Assembly (NCBI GenBank): GCA_964424355.1
Contig: CAYRIO010000007.1
Location: 95,518-159,517, forward strand
From: CAZEHS01 sp964424355
Lineage (GTDB): Bacteria; Bacillota; Clostridia; Peptostreptococcales; Acidaminobacteraceae
DNA length: 64,000 nt
Direction of reading: 5' to 3'
The position numbers were made by a program, and so were the translations under genes. Below are positions 32,545-41,084 of the stretch, piece after piece (position 1 is the first letter of the stretch; every line of letters begins with the position of its first letter). The notes beneath the pieces were generated by a model. It searched no databases and was not told the DNA's origin. It saw only the letters and a program-made list of their open reading frames with translations.

Positions 32545-33696
32545 ATGCAGCAATTCAACCTAAAATCCGACATCTACTTTGGAGAAAACGCCCTGGAAAT
32601 CCTGGCGGAACTCCCTATGAAGAAAGTGTGCATCGCCACGGATGCCATCCTGATGGAAATCGGGCTCACCGACTGCATCATCTCAATTTTGAGGGAACGG
32701 GACATTGAATTCCGGGTTTTCCAGGATATCCAACCGGATCCGGATACCGCTGCCGTTACCCAGGGGCTCACCCACTTCATGGAATTCAAACCGGATACCA
32801 TCATCGCCTTGGGAGGCGGGTCCGTCATCGATACCGCTAAAGCCCTCCTGTACTTCAACCAAAAGCTGGCCGATGGCCCCATTGATTATCAGGGGATTCC
32901 ACGACCCCGTTTCATTGCCATCCCCACCACCAGCGGCACCGGCTCCGAAGTGACCCAGTACGCGGTGGTTACGGACAAGACCAGCGGCCGCAAATACCCG
33001 CTCACCGGTGCGGTCATGGTTCCGGATATCGCCATCCTGGATTCTCGGTTGACCCAGGCGGCACCGGTACGGCTTTCCGTTGAAACGGGCATCGATGCCC
33101 TGACCCATGCGGTAGAAGCCTTCGTATCCAATCAGGCCAACCCTTTTTCCAAGGCGTTTGCCGTTACCAGCATCCGCGGCATCCTCGATAATCTGCCCCG
33201 TCTGGTTTCCCAGGAAGCAGATGATGCGACCCGGGATGCCCTCCATGCGGCGGCCTCCATGGCAGGCATCGCATTTTCAAGCGCAGGCCTGGGGATGACA
33301 CACAGCCTTGCCCACAGCCTGGTGAAGTTCGTGCGCCTCTCCCACGGGGCAGCCAACGGCCTGTTCCTGATTCCGGTCATGCGGTACAACCTCACGGACC
33401 CTGAGGCAGCGAGGCTTTACCGGGAGCTGGCGGTCCAGCTTTTAAGCCCGGAGGCGACAGAGCAGGATCTGCTCGAAGCCATTGAATCCCTGTATGAACA
33501 GGTAGGCTTCTGCCCCATGCTGGCCCCTCAAATGGGAGGCGAAGGCTGGCAGAATATCCAGGACAACCTCCAGACCATCATCGCCTTCAGCGCCATGGAT
33601 CCCTGTACCCAGACCAATCCCATCCCCCTGGACCCAGACCGACTGCTCCCCATCCTGTGGAATTATCTGGTTCATGAAAAGAACCGGACCCTCTGA
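32545..33696 (+). CDS. pduQ: Iron-containing 1-propanol dehydrogenase PduQ
   Basis: A 383-residue group III (iron-dependent) alcohol dehydrogenase. The NAD-binding GGGSVIDTAKA and metal-region motifs (AIPTTSGTGSE; GMTHSLAHSLVKF with metal-binding His) are present. PduQ reduces propionaldehyde to propanol and regenerates NAD+ for PduP inside the compartment. It is divergent from the sensor genes instead of within the operon. The N-terminal MQQFNLKSDIYFG contains no obvious long targeting helix. Start chosen by GGAGG 6 bases before the ATG. Confidence 0.88.
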   Translation: MQQFNLKSDIYFGENALEILAELPMKKVCIATDAILMEIGLTDCIISILRERDIEFRVFQDIQPDPDTAAVTQGLTHFMEFKPDTIIALGGGSVIDTAKALLYFNQKLADGPIDYQGIPRPRFIAIPTTSGTGSEVTQYAVVTDKTSGRKYPLTGAVMVPDIAILDSRLTQAAPVRLSVETGIDALTHAVEAFVSNQANPFSKAFAVTSIRGILDNLPRLVSQEADDATRDALHAAASMAGIAFSSAGLGMTHSLAHSLVKFVRLSHGAANGLFLIPVMRYNLTDPEAARLYRELAVQLLSPEATEQDLLEAIESLYEQVGFCPMLAPQMGGEGWQNIQDNLQTIIAFSAMDPCTQTNPIPLDPDRLLPILWNYLVHEKNRTL

Positions 33697-33735
33697 TCCC
33701 CCTGCAATCTCCTTCCTACCCCATACCCTTTTCTG

Positions 33736-33765
33736 AACAGCCTTCACTGCCCGGTGAAGGCTGTT
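33736..33765 (+). terminator. Terminator of pduQ
   Basis: AACAGCCTTCAC pairs perfectly with GTGAAGGCTGTT around a 6-base loop, 39 bases after the pduQ stop, followed by a T-poor tail (TTACGCTTTC). The leading A run on the other strand means it may act both ways. Confidence 0.75.
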
Positions 33766-33783
33766 TACGCTTTCGTGGCAACT

Positions 33784-33819
33784 GAAAAAGTCAGCCGTCT
33801 GATTCCAGACGACTGACTC
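33784..33819 (-). terminator. Terminator of the hepT-mntA pair
   Basis: On the minus strand AGTCAGTCGTCTG and CAGACGGCTGACT pair around GAAT and continue into TTTTTC. The sequence is strikingly similar to the terminator at 35660-35695. Confidence 0.85.
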
Positions 33820-33855
33820 TCATGTTTTCTCCAGACTACACGCACCAAAAGGATG

Positions 33856-34194
33856 TCACTGATTATCCAAGATCCGCTGAGCGGTGAATTCCAAGCTGTT
33901 AAGCTTATTCTCTATAACATCCCAGATAATATTGATGTTCACGCCAAAATATTCGTGGATCAGAATATCTCTGAGCCCGGCAATCTTTCGCCATTCTACT
34001 TCAGAATAAGCTTCCCTGGTCTCATTCGGTATCCTTTTAACGGCTTCCCCTATGATCTCTAGATTCCGTATAACAGCATCCAAAACCAGTTCATTGGTTT
34101 GAAGCTGGTCCTTTGTCATCCCGTTCAGGTATCTTCGGATCTTATGGATAGATTCCAGAATATCCTCAATATATACATCAAGCTCCCGTGACAT
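33856..34194 (-). CDS. hepT: HEPN-domain RNase toxin HepT
   Basis: A 112-residue all-alpha DUF86/HEPN protein. The RNase motif R-x4-H-x-Y is intact in RDILIHEYFG (about residue 85). In known HepT/MntA pairs the MntA enzyme adds AMP to the Tyr of this motif and blocks the toxin. ATG at 34194 with GAGGAG 8 bases upstream. It overlaps mntA by 17 bases, so the antitoxin is made first. Confidence 0.88.
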   Translation of the reverse strand: MSRELDVYIEDILESIHKIRRYLNGMTKDQLQTNELVLDAVIRNLEIIGEAVKRIPNETREAYSEVEWRKIAGLRDILIHEYFGVNINIIWDVIENKLNSLEFTAQRILDNQ

Positions 34195-34477
34195 ATAACG
34201 CACTCCTCAGGATAGACTCTCTCAGGGTTGGTTTGATAGTATCGGTGATGACCAAGTCCACTTTCCGCTGAAAAATATCTTCCAAAGTGAATTTTAGATC
34301 CATGTAGTTATCCAGATTATCCTGCCCTTCTTCAAAGTCTACCAAAATATCCACATCACTTTCAGCCCGAGCCATACCGGATGCATAGGAGCCGAATAAG
34401 GCCAACCGGGCGATGTGGTAAGTTTTCAAGACGGGAAGTTTCAATTGGATTATCTGCAAAATCTCTTGGCTGTCCAT
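34178..34477 (-). CDS. mntA: Nucleotidyltransferase antitoxin MntA
   Basis: A 99-residue minimal nucleotidyltransferase. The active-site motif G-S-x10-D-x-D is complete in GSYASGMARAESDVDILVDF (about residues 29-48), so it should be an active AMP transferase that neutralises HepT. The ATG at 34477 is chosen; the frame could also start at a GTG three codons earlier. No mobile-element genes are adjacent. Confidence 0.88.
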   Translation of the reverse strand: MDSQEILQIIQLKLPVLKTYHIARLALFGSYASGMARAESDVDILVDFEEGQDNLDNYMDLKFTLEDIFQRKVDLVITDTIKPTLRESILRSALYVTGA

Positions 34478-34531
34478 GGCATTCACCCGCTTCGAAGGTT
34501 GATAGGATCACTTGCTTCAAATTATACCATG

Positions 34532-35524
34532 TTAACGGGCCGCTTCAAACTCCGTATACTTTGAAAAGGCCCCATAAAGGCCGCCGGTATGGATAAAGAG
34601 GATGTTTTCATCGGCGCCGATGGTCCCCTTCTTAACTTCAGACACCAGGCCCCGCATGGCTTTTCCGGTATAAACCGGATCCAGGATGATGCCCTCCAGG
34701 GCCGCGAATTCCGCGATGAACTGCAGCTCCTCCGGCTGGTTCAGGGCATACCCCAGGCCCACGTAGCCGTCGATCATGTCGATATCCGCCGGGCTGCAGG
34801 GTACCGGTTCCCCAGTGTAACTGAAGCTCTGTTCCAGAATACCGTGGATGGTCTCCTGAAAATAGGCGGCATCGGCGGAGATATTCACCCCGGTAATCGC
34901 CGTGGAGCGGCCCAACTTCCGATTCGCATAGAAAAGACCGGCATAGGTGCCGCCGGAGCCTACTGCCAGGACGATCCGGTCGAACTGGAAGCCCAGAGCC
35001 TTTTCCTGCTCTGCTATTTCCTCCAGGCAGGCGTAGTAACCAAACGCACCGATGCCGTTGGAAGCGCCCAGGGGAATGATGTACCCCTTTTTCCCTGCCG
35101 CGGTCAGCTCTTCCAGAATCCCTTCCATGATTTCCGTGCGTTTCTCGGCGAAATCCTCGAAGGACACTGTCCGCACCTGGGCCCCCAGCAGATGGTCCAT
35201 CAGCAGGTTTCCCTGAGCGGGGATAGGCGCATCCGCCGCCAGCAGGAGCACACATCCCAAGCCCAGTTTGGCAGCGGCGGCCGCCGTCGCCCGGGCATGA
35301 TTGGACTGCAGGCCCCCGCAGGTGACCAGGGTATCACAGCCCTGATCCATGGCCTCCTTGATGGCAAATTCCAGTTTGCGTATCTTATTGCCGGAAATCT
35401 CCGTTCCGGTCTGGTCATCCCGCTTGATATAGAGGGTCGGCCCTCCCAGCTTCGCGCTCAATCGCTCCAGCTTGTCAATCCGTGTCGGCACATTGGCCAG
35501 ACTGATTCTCCCAGGTAATTTCAT
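34532..35524 (-). CDS. D-cysteine desulfhydrase / ACC deaminase-family PLP enzyme
   Basis: A 330-residue fold-type II PLP enzyme. The PLP-binding Lys lies in GTEISGNKIRKLEF (about residues 44-57), followed by TCGGLQSNHARATAAAAA, typical of the D-cysteine desulfhydrase/ACC deaminase family; the glycine-rich phosphate-binding VGSGGTYAGL is also present. Family members act on D-cysteine, other D-amino acids or ACC, and sequence alone does not settle which. The ATG at 35524 has AGGAGGGG upstream. Confidence 0.85.
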   Translation of the reverse strand: MKLPGRISLANVPTRIDKLERLSAKLGGPTLYIKRDDQTGTEISGNKIRKLEFAIKEAMDQGCDTLVTCGGLQSNHARATAAAAAKLGLGCVLLLAADAPIPAQGNLLMDHLLGAQVRTVSFEDFAEKRTEIMEGILEELTAAGKKGYIIPLGASNGIGAFGYYACLEEIAEQEKALGFQFDRIVLAVGSGGTYAGLFYANRKLGRSTAITGVNISADAAYFQETIHGILEQSFSYTGEPVPCSPADIDMIDGYVGLGYALNQPEELQFIAEFAALEGIILDPVYTGKAMRGLVSEVKKGTIGADENILFIHTGGLYGAFSKYTEFEAAR

Positions 35525-35659
35525 GTTACCCCTCCTGTGAGGCTGCATGGCATCCCACGCAACCATAATGTGATGACAACATCCATTTCCATACGTCTAT
35601 CTCGTATGATATCTCAGAATGATCGGATTCGCTACCCCCGGGGGTTACAGCGTTGCGAT

Positions 35660-35695
35660 AAAAAAAGTCAGCCATCTTGATTCCAGACAGCTGAC
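35660..35695 (-). terminator. Terminator of the YerC-like gene
   Basis: The minus strand pairs GTCAGCTGTCT with AGATGGCTGAC around GGAATCA and ends in seven T, 20 bases after the YerC-like stop. Sequence closely matches the terminator at 33784-33819. Confidence 0.88.
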
Positions 35696-35714
35696 ATTGG
35701 AGCGTAAAATGATT

Positions 35715-36023
35715 CTATTTTTTCTCTTCTTCACTATTGATTCTCTGCAGCAACAAATTATAACCCCCAGGCCCCTTTTGGATACACCGGCTGATTCGGC
35801 TGATTGTCGCCGTACTGACCCCTGTAATCTCTTCAATCTGAATATATGTCATGTTCTGGTGGAGCATCTGCGCCACTGCCAGACGCTGTGAAATCGACTG
35901 CAGTTCACTGATGCTGCAGATATCTTCAAAAAAACGATGACACTCTTCAACGCTCTGAAGGGTCAGGATTGCTTCATAGAGCTCTTCAATCAACTGGTCT
36001 TTGAACGATGATGTGTATGTCAT
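35715..36023 (-). CDS. YerC/YecD-type TrpR-like transcription regulator
   Basis: A 102-residue helical protein of the TrpR superfamily. The central SISQRLAVAQMLHQ and the helix-turn-helix YIQIEEITGVSTATISRISRCI are typical of YerC/YecD proteins of Bacilli and Clostridia. The target and ligand are unknown. It is monocistronic, between the PLP enzyme and the divergent LytTR regulator gene. Confidence 0.85.
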   Translation of the reverse strand: MTYTSSFKDQLIEELYEAILTLQSVEECHRFFEDICSISELQSISQRLAVAQMLHQNMTYIQIEEITGVSTATISRISRCIQKGPGGYNLLLQRINSEEEKK

Positions 36024-36252
36024 GGCTTCTCCTCACAGAATGCCCTCAGTCTTGCTGCAGCCTGAGGCCAGGTTCATCCTTATATCCCCATGATAACACG
36101 GCGCGAATCACTGAAAAACTTCATCATGATGAACTGCGGCGCCTGGTACGGTCTGAACAACCAATAGGGTCTTTCTGGATAAAAGGAAGCCACCAATCGC
36201 TCCCCTATGGTATATTAGTAACATAAGGATTTCCAGCTTCAAGGAGGATTGT

Positions 36253-36960
36253 ATGCGCTTACGCACCATGATTGTGGATGATGAACCTGTCGCACTTAAA
36301 ACGGTTCTGAGACTGATTCGCCAGTCTTCTGATTTTGATGTGACCCTCTGCACGGATGATCCCCAGGCATTTCTGGAGGCGGTGCTTGCCGAAAGACCCG
36401 AGGTGGCGGTGATGGATATCGACATGCCCGGCCTCAGCGGCCTGGAAATCGCCGAATCTATCCGACAGCATCATCCCGACTGCGAAATCCTCTTTGTCAC
36501 CGCCCACACTGAATTTACCCGGGATGCGTTCAGCCTGTACGCATTCGACTACATAGAAAAACCCGTGGACCCCGTCCGATTTTTCAAAACCCTGGATCGC
36601 CTGCGAAAGAAATACGGTCTCCTGGGCAAACGGCTGGAGCTCCCCAGCGGCCGTGAAACCCTGCTGCTTCCCATGGACAAGATCCTGGCAGTGGAGGCGG
36701 ACGGCCGCAAGACATTGATCTACACGGAGGAGGAGACCCATGAGTGCAACCTGGGGTTGGGCGATATTGAAGGCCTCCTCACGGATCCCCGCTTCTTTAA
36801 ATCCAGCCGATCGTTCATCCTGAACCTGCAGGAGGTCACCGCCGTGCAGCCGGAAAGCCGCACATCGTACAAAGTGGTTCTCACAGGCGGTACAGCGGCC
36901 TACCTGAGCAAGCGGCTCTATGATGATTTCAGGGGGAAATTGAAAGCGTTATATCCATAA
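36253..36960 (+). CDS. Orphan LytTR-family response regulator
   Basis: A 235-residue regulator. The receiver domain has VDDEP, phosphoacceptor Asp in AVMDIDMPGLSG and Lys in IEKPVD; the C-terminal LytTR DNA-binding domain covers about residues 135-235 (FFKSSRSFILNLQEV is characteristic). LytTR proteins usually pair with a LytS/AgrC-type kinase, but none is adjacent, so its partner must be elsewhere. Start with AAGGAGG. Terminator at 36967-37018. Confidence 0.92.
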   Translation: MRLRTMIVDDEPVALKTVLRLIRQSSDFDVTLCTDDPQAFLEAVLAERPEVAVMDIDMPGLSGLEIAESIRQHHPDCEILFVTAHTEFTRDAFSLYAFDYIEKPVDPVRFFKTLDRLRKKYGLLGKRLELPSGRETLLLPMDKILAVEADGRKTLIYTEEETHECNLGLGDIEGLLTDPRFFKSSRSFILNLQEVTAVQPESRTSYKVVLTGGTAAYLSKRLYDDFRGKLKALYP

Positions 36961-36966
36961 ACATCG

Positions 36967-37018
36967 AAACGCCTTGATTCCGAAACCCGTTCACGGGCAC
37001 TGAATCAGGGCGTTTTTT
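36967..37018 (+). terminator. Terminator after the LytTR gene
   Basis: AAACGCCTTGATTC pairs with GAATCAGGGCGTTT around a second small hairpin (CCCG...CGGG), ending in six T. It lies between convergent genes and may serve both. Confidence 0.85.
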
Positions 37019-37038
37019 ATGGCTTCCAGTGTCACACA

Positions 37039-38154
37039 TCAGGAACGGTACAGAAAAAGCTCCACCCGGTTCCTGCCTTTATTTTTGGCTACATACAGAG
37101 CCTTATCCGCCATTTTCCACAGTTCTGGGCCGTCCACATGGATTTCATCCGAACAGGACACACCAAAGCTTGCGGTATAATGGATCTGTTTCCCATCATA
37201 TTCAACGGAGGTGGATTCAATCACCCCACGCAGCTTCTCAGCCATTTCACCTGCACTTTGGGACATGTTTTCAGCGCAGATAATCAGGAATTCCTCCCCA
37301 CCGACTCGGCCAAGTACATCCTTGGGCCCGATGCTCGCGCCGACCTGCGCAACGAAATCGATGAGCACCTGGTCGCCCCCCATGTGTCCAAAGGCATCGT
37401 TGATGTGCTTGAAGTAATCTATATCAATGACAATCAGACAATACCCCTTATTGGAAATCCGACTGTTCTCATCCGCCACTTCCAGGGCCGCTTCCATGTA
37501 GCGGCGGTTATAGGTTCCCGTGAGGGTGTCCCGCTGGGTAAGAATCACGAGCTGCTCTTTTTCCTGCTCAACAATCCGGATGACACTGTGATAATTGTTC
37601 ATCACAATAGCAATACCGAAAAACAGCCCCACGAAGGTGTATAAAAAAGATATGTAGCAATCAATGAACATCACCAGGCGATTGCTGTAAGGGGTCACCC
37701 ACTCGGGATGCCAATACGCCAGACCATAGAGCACTGTGATTGAAAAGATGTACAGCAGCACGACGGGGATCCGGCGGTCCTTCCGGCTGATGATCGAAAA
37801 CACCACCCCCATCCCCAGCATCGTAATGACATTGGAACTATCCGCACCGCCATTCAGAAACCATGCGCCACATTGAATCAGGATCATGATGACAACATAG
37901 GGCCAGAAAACGGCATCCGTTTTTTTATGAATTCTTGACAGATAGTACATGAGCGCAAATATGAACAGGGTAAAAATAGACAGGATGACCATTGCCATGC
38001 CCAGCGAAAGGACAATATTCAGCAGCACGATGATCATCACAATGAGCACCAGGAGACCGCACTGAAAATTGAAGATTCGGTTCTCCAGGGAAAATTCATC
38101 CTTATCACCAGCCACCTGATCGATCAAATACGCCGTTCCTTTGTTCCATCCCAT
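37039..38154 (-). CDS. Membrane GGDEF diguanylate cyclase
   Basis: A 371-residue protein with about six hydrophobic helices (residues 25-190) and a C-terminal GGDEF domain. The active-site loop is GRVGGEEFLIIC and metal-binding DIDYFKHINDAFGHMGGD is intact, so it should make c-di-GMP. No inhibitory RxxD site is obvious just before GGEEF. The ATG at 38154 (GGGG upstream) is preferred to a GTG at 38196. The membrane domain has no ligand-binding extracellular loop that I can see. Confidence 0.9.
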   Translation of the reverse strand: MGWNKGTAYLIDQVAGDKDEFSLENRIFNFQCGLLVLIVMIIVLLNIVLSLGMAMVILSIFTLFIFALMYYLSRIHKKTDAVFWPYVVIMILIQCGAWFLNGGADSSNVITMLGMGVVFSIISRKDRRIPVVLLYIFSITVLYGLAYWHPEWVTPYSNRLVMFIDCYISFLYTFVGLFFGIAIVMNNYHSVIRIVEQEKEQLVILTQRDTLTGTYNRRYMEAALEVADENSRISNKGYCLIVIDIDYFKHINDAFGHMGGDQVLIDFVAQVGASIGPKDVLGRVGGEEFLIICAENMSQSAGEMAEKLRGVIESTSVEYDGKQIHYTASFGVSCSDEIHVDGPELWKMADKALYVAKNKGRNRVELFLYRS

Positions 38155-38374
38155 AGCAATCCCCGTTCTCAAAAAAGCATCTTGGCTGTGTTTCACTGCT
38201 CAGCGCCAACTTTCCCATTATATCACTGGTTGATACTGTATAATATACTTTTGCTTAGTCCCCAGCGGAGATACTTTTCGCTGTGCCGCTGGTGATATTG
38301 GTGATTACAGTGAATAATGACGAGGACATGGGGGTATACATGAACAGAAGGCTATCTCTAAAGGAGGATACAGC

Positions 38375-38794
38375 ATGGCGGATATCTCGACGATTACAGT
38401 GGAAACATGCGTGAGGGTTCCAATAGAAAGCGCATGGGTGTATTGGACCGAACCGCAGCATATCACTGAATGGAACCAATCCTCTGATGACTGGCATACC
38501 CCGTTTTCCAAGAACGATCTCCGCCCCGGGGGGAGATTCCTCTCTCGAATGGAAGCGAAAGACGGCACCTTCGGATTCGACTTCAAGGGAACCTATGACG
38601 ACGTGGTGCTCCACAAAGCCATTGCGTACACCCTTGACGATGGCAGAAAGGTACGGATTACCTTTACCGGTTTGAACAGCGAGACTCGGATCACTGAAGC
38701 CTTTGAAGCGGAAGCCACCAATACCATTGAGCTGCAGCGCGGAGGGTGGCAGGCCATTTTGAATAATTTTAAAGACTATGCTGAAAATCATTGA
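38375..38794 (+). CDS. SRPBCC (AHSA1-like) domain protein
   Basis: A 139-residue single-domain protein. The beta-helix pattern VRVPIESAWVYWTEPQHITEWN and LRPGGRFLSRMEAKDG, with a C-terminal GGWQAILNNFKDYAEN helix, is that of the Aha1/CalC group of the SRPBCC superfamily, which forms a hydrophobic binding cavity. No specific function can be assigned. AAGGAGG precedes the ATG. Confidence 0.85.
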   Translation: MADISTITVETCVRVPIESAWVYWTEPQHITEWNQSSDDWHTPFSKNDLRPGGRFLSRMEAKDGTFGFDFKGTYDDVVLHKAIAYTLDDGRKVRITFTGLNSETRITEAFEAEATNTIELQRGGWQAILNNFKDYAENH

Positions 38795-38851
38795 TCCCAA
38801 TAAGTTCTGCCTCATCATCCATGAAAGGATGGGCTTCCGTACCAAAATAAA

Positions 38852-38899
38852 TAAAACCCGCTGCAAATCCCAATTTGGGGATTCATACAGCGGGTTTTA
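38852..38899 (+). terminator. Terminator after the SRPBCC gene
   Basis: AAAACCCGCTG pairs with CAGCGGGTTTT around an inner hairpin (AATCCC/GGGGATT), about 60 bases past the stop. Confidence 0.8.
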
Positions 38900-38998
38900 G
38901 TGTAACATGGTTCTGGCACTTATTATTGCTGCTGAATATCCGCCCGGTCACTGAACAAAAGAAATTTCCCCGATGGAAAAACACGCCAGGAGGTCTCC

Positions 38999-40591
38999 GT
39001 GGAACTTGACATATTAACACTGGCTTTTACTCAGAGCCTGATCTCGGTCACCCAGGCAATCGCTCTTTTTATTCAATATCGCGTAAACCGAACCTACAAG
39101 GGCATCGGCTGGTGGCTGGCGGGCTCCGCTTTCCTGGCGGTTGGATTCATCTTCACATCGCTGATGGCATTCCCGCCGCTGGAACTCCTCGCCCGTATTT
39201 CAAACCCCCTCATCATAGCGGGATATCTCTTTTTATACATCGGTTCCATCCGGTTTCTGGATAAAAAAGAAGATACACAGTTCCTTATTGTATTCTTTAC
39301 GGTATTTTGCCTGTCTTACTACTATTTCATGTTTCTTCATAACAGCATCACAGGACGGACGGTTATCGCCTCAGCTGGGATTTCTTTTATCACATCCATG
39401 ACGGGATTCAAACTGATCTTCAATAAGAACCGGGTCATCGCTCAGTCGGCCAACTATACAGCCATTTGCTTTCTTATCAGTGGTGTTTTTCTGGGCATCC
39501 GTGGTTTGTGGACGCTGATGGCGCCGCCTATCCTCTCCTATGCCACCCTGATCCACACCCCCATCCATATCACCGCTTACATCCTCCCGATTATCACCAG
39601 TACGCTTTGGACCTTCGGTTTTGTCATCATGGTCAACCAGCGTCTGAATTCAGAAAATCTTGAAGAGAAAGAACAGCTTCAGATGATCTTTAATACCAGT
39701 CCCGATGCAGCCTCTATAACCCATCTGGCCAGTGGCGAGTTTATTGATGTGAATGCAGGATTCTTAAAGATGAGCGGGTGTACCCGGGATGAGGTCATTG
39801 GAAAAAGCACCTCGGAGGATGCCGTTTGGGGAAGCGCCGCGGACCGTCAGAGCTACCTTGCCGCATTGCAGGAAAAAGGCTATTGCGAGAATATGGAGAG
39901 CACATTCAAACGCCGGGATGGAAGCCTATTTACCGGACTGATCTCCGGCAAGATCATCACAATCAACCATCAACCCCATGTCTATAATATCGTCAGGGAC
40001 AACACCGCCCGAAAAGAATCCGAACAGCAAATCCAGGCATTGATCCATCAGTTGGAGGCAGAACGGAACACCGCTCAACTGAACTCGGTGACTGACAGCC
40101 TGACAGGACTGGCGAATCGCAGATATTTTGATGATGCTCTCCACGCCGAGTTCCAGAGGTTGAACCGTTCCAAAGCCCCATTGTCACTCATCATGCTGGA
40201 TGTTGATCACTTCAAGATGTTCAATGACACCTATGGCCATTTGGCCGGGGATGAGTGTCTCAGACAAATCGGCATGACACTCAAAATCATTGTCGGGCGC
40301 GCACCCGACATTGTCATACGCTATGGCGGCGAAGAATTCGTAGTTGTCTTGCCTGAAACGGACCGCCCCGGGGCCCTTATTTTAGCAGAGCGCATCCGGG
40401 AAGCCGTTGAGACTCTTGAAATCCCTCATACCGGATCAGAGACGGCAGATCATGTCACCGTCAGCCTGGGAGTTGTAACCGTTCACACCACAGAATTATC
40501 AGAACCGGAACAAGTTGTCCTGATGGCTGATGCAGCCATGTATCAGGCAAAACAACAGGGACGCAATCAAGTAGTCTGCGGAACGCCCTAA
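38999..40591 (+). CDS. Membrane PAS-GGDEF diguanylate cyclase
   Basis: A 530-residue protein: about seven hydrophobic helices (residues 5-215), a PAS domain (about 230-345, LQMIFNTSPDAASITHL start) and a GGDEF domain with DVDHFKMFNDTYGHLAGD and RYGGEEFVVVLPE. Both metal- and GTP-binding motifs are intact, so it is likely active. The start codon is GTG, clearly fixed by AGGAGG 5 bases upstream. Confidence 0.92.
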   Translation: MELDILTLAFTQSLISVTQAIALFIQYRVNRTYKGIGWWLAGSAFLAVGFIFTSLMAFPPLELLARISNPLIIAGYLFLYIGSIRFLDKKEDTQFLIVFFTVFCLSYYYFMFLHNSITGRTVIASAGISFITSMTGFKLIFNKNRVIAQSANYTAICFLISGVFLGIRGLWTLMAPPILSYATLIHTPIHITAYILPIITSTLWTFGFVIMVNQRLNSENLEEKEQLQMIFNTSPDAASITHLASGEFIDVNAGFLKMSGCTRDEVIGKSTSEDAVWGSAADRQSYLAALQEKGYCENMESTFKRRDGSLFTGLISGKIITINHQPHVYNIVRDNTARKESEQQIQALIHQLEAERNTAQLNSVTDSLTGLANRRYFDDALHAEFQRLNRSKAPLSLIMLDVDHFKMFNDTYGHLAGDECLRQIGMTLKIIVGRAPDIVIRYGGEEFVVVLPETDRPGALILAERIREAVETLEIPHTGSETADHVTVSLGVVTVHTTELSEPEQVVLMADAAMYQAKQQGRNQVVCGTP

Positions 40592-40932
40592 CGCAGCACC
40601 CCGTGACTGCCCCATTCGTTCTGATCAAAGAATGTCACGTAGATATTTTCGGGACGGATCGACAGCACACTGTCCAGCAATTCAAAAATTCCGGCATTCA
40701 CCGCTTCCTTGTATTCCCGGGGCACTTCCTTATAGGCCTTCACTTCCACATAAGCTCCCTCCTGAAGAGGTTTCCCGTCCATGTAAAGATCATAGCCGCC
40801 AATCAAACCAATCATGGTGACTGCCTCAGTTTTTCCTGGAATCAGGGTAATGATGCGCCCCAACCCTTCCTTCAGCTTGATTTTTGCAGACGCGTCCAGT
40901 GTCGCGGTTACCTTCACATCAATATACGGCAT
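40588..40932 (-). CDS. Tautomerase/MIF-superfamily protein
   Basis: A 114-residue protein beginning MPYIDVKVTA. The Pro after Met would become the catalytic N-terminal base of the tautomerase (4-oxalocrotonate tautomerase/MIF) superfamily; length and the C-terminal PENIYVTFFDQNEWG suit the MIF-like branch. Substrate unknown. Its stop overlaps the convergent GGDEF gene by 4 bases. Confidence 0.8.
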   Translation of the reverse strand: MPYIDVKVTATLDASAKIKLKEGLGRIITLIPGKTEAVTMIGLIGGYDLYMDGKPLQEGAYVEVKAYKEVPREYKEAVNAGIFELLDSVLSIRPENIYVTFFDQNEWGSHGVLR

Positions 40933-41012
40933 ATTCTATCCTCCTGATTGTTGTGGGGTGTTGCCCCTTCTACTATAACATGCACAAAAGCGCTCTCCAA
41001 TTATTTATAGAA

Positions 41013-41053
41013 CAACGGGCTGTCCCCTCAAGAAGTGAAGGGGCAGCCCGTTG
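41013..41053 (-). terminator. Terminator after the alcohol dehydrogenase gene
   Basis: A near-perfect hairpin of CAACGGGCTG-CCCCT with AGGGG-CAGCCCGTTG lies 32 bases past the stop. The T run after it is weak. Confidence 0.7.
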
Positions 41054-41084
41054 TCTGGTGTTATCTCGCTGTCATGGACATCAA

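Noticed and set aside
36126..36167. A 13-codon peptide ORF upstream of the LytTR gene
   Set aside because: It has no ribosome binding site and lies in a promoter region; nothing supports a signalling peptide.
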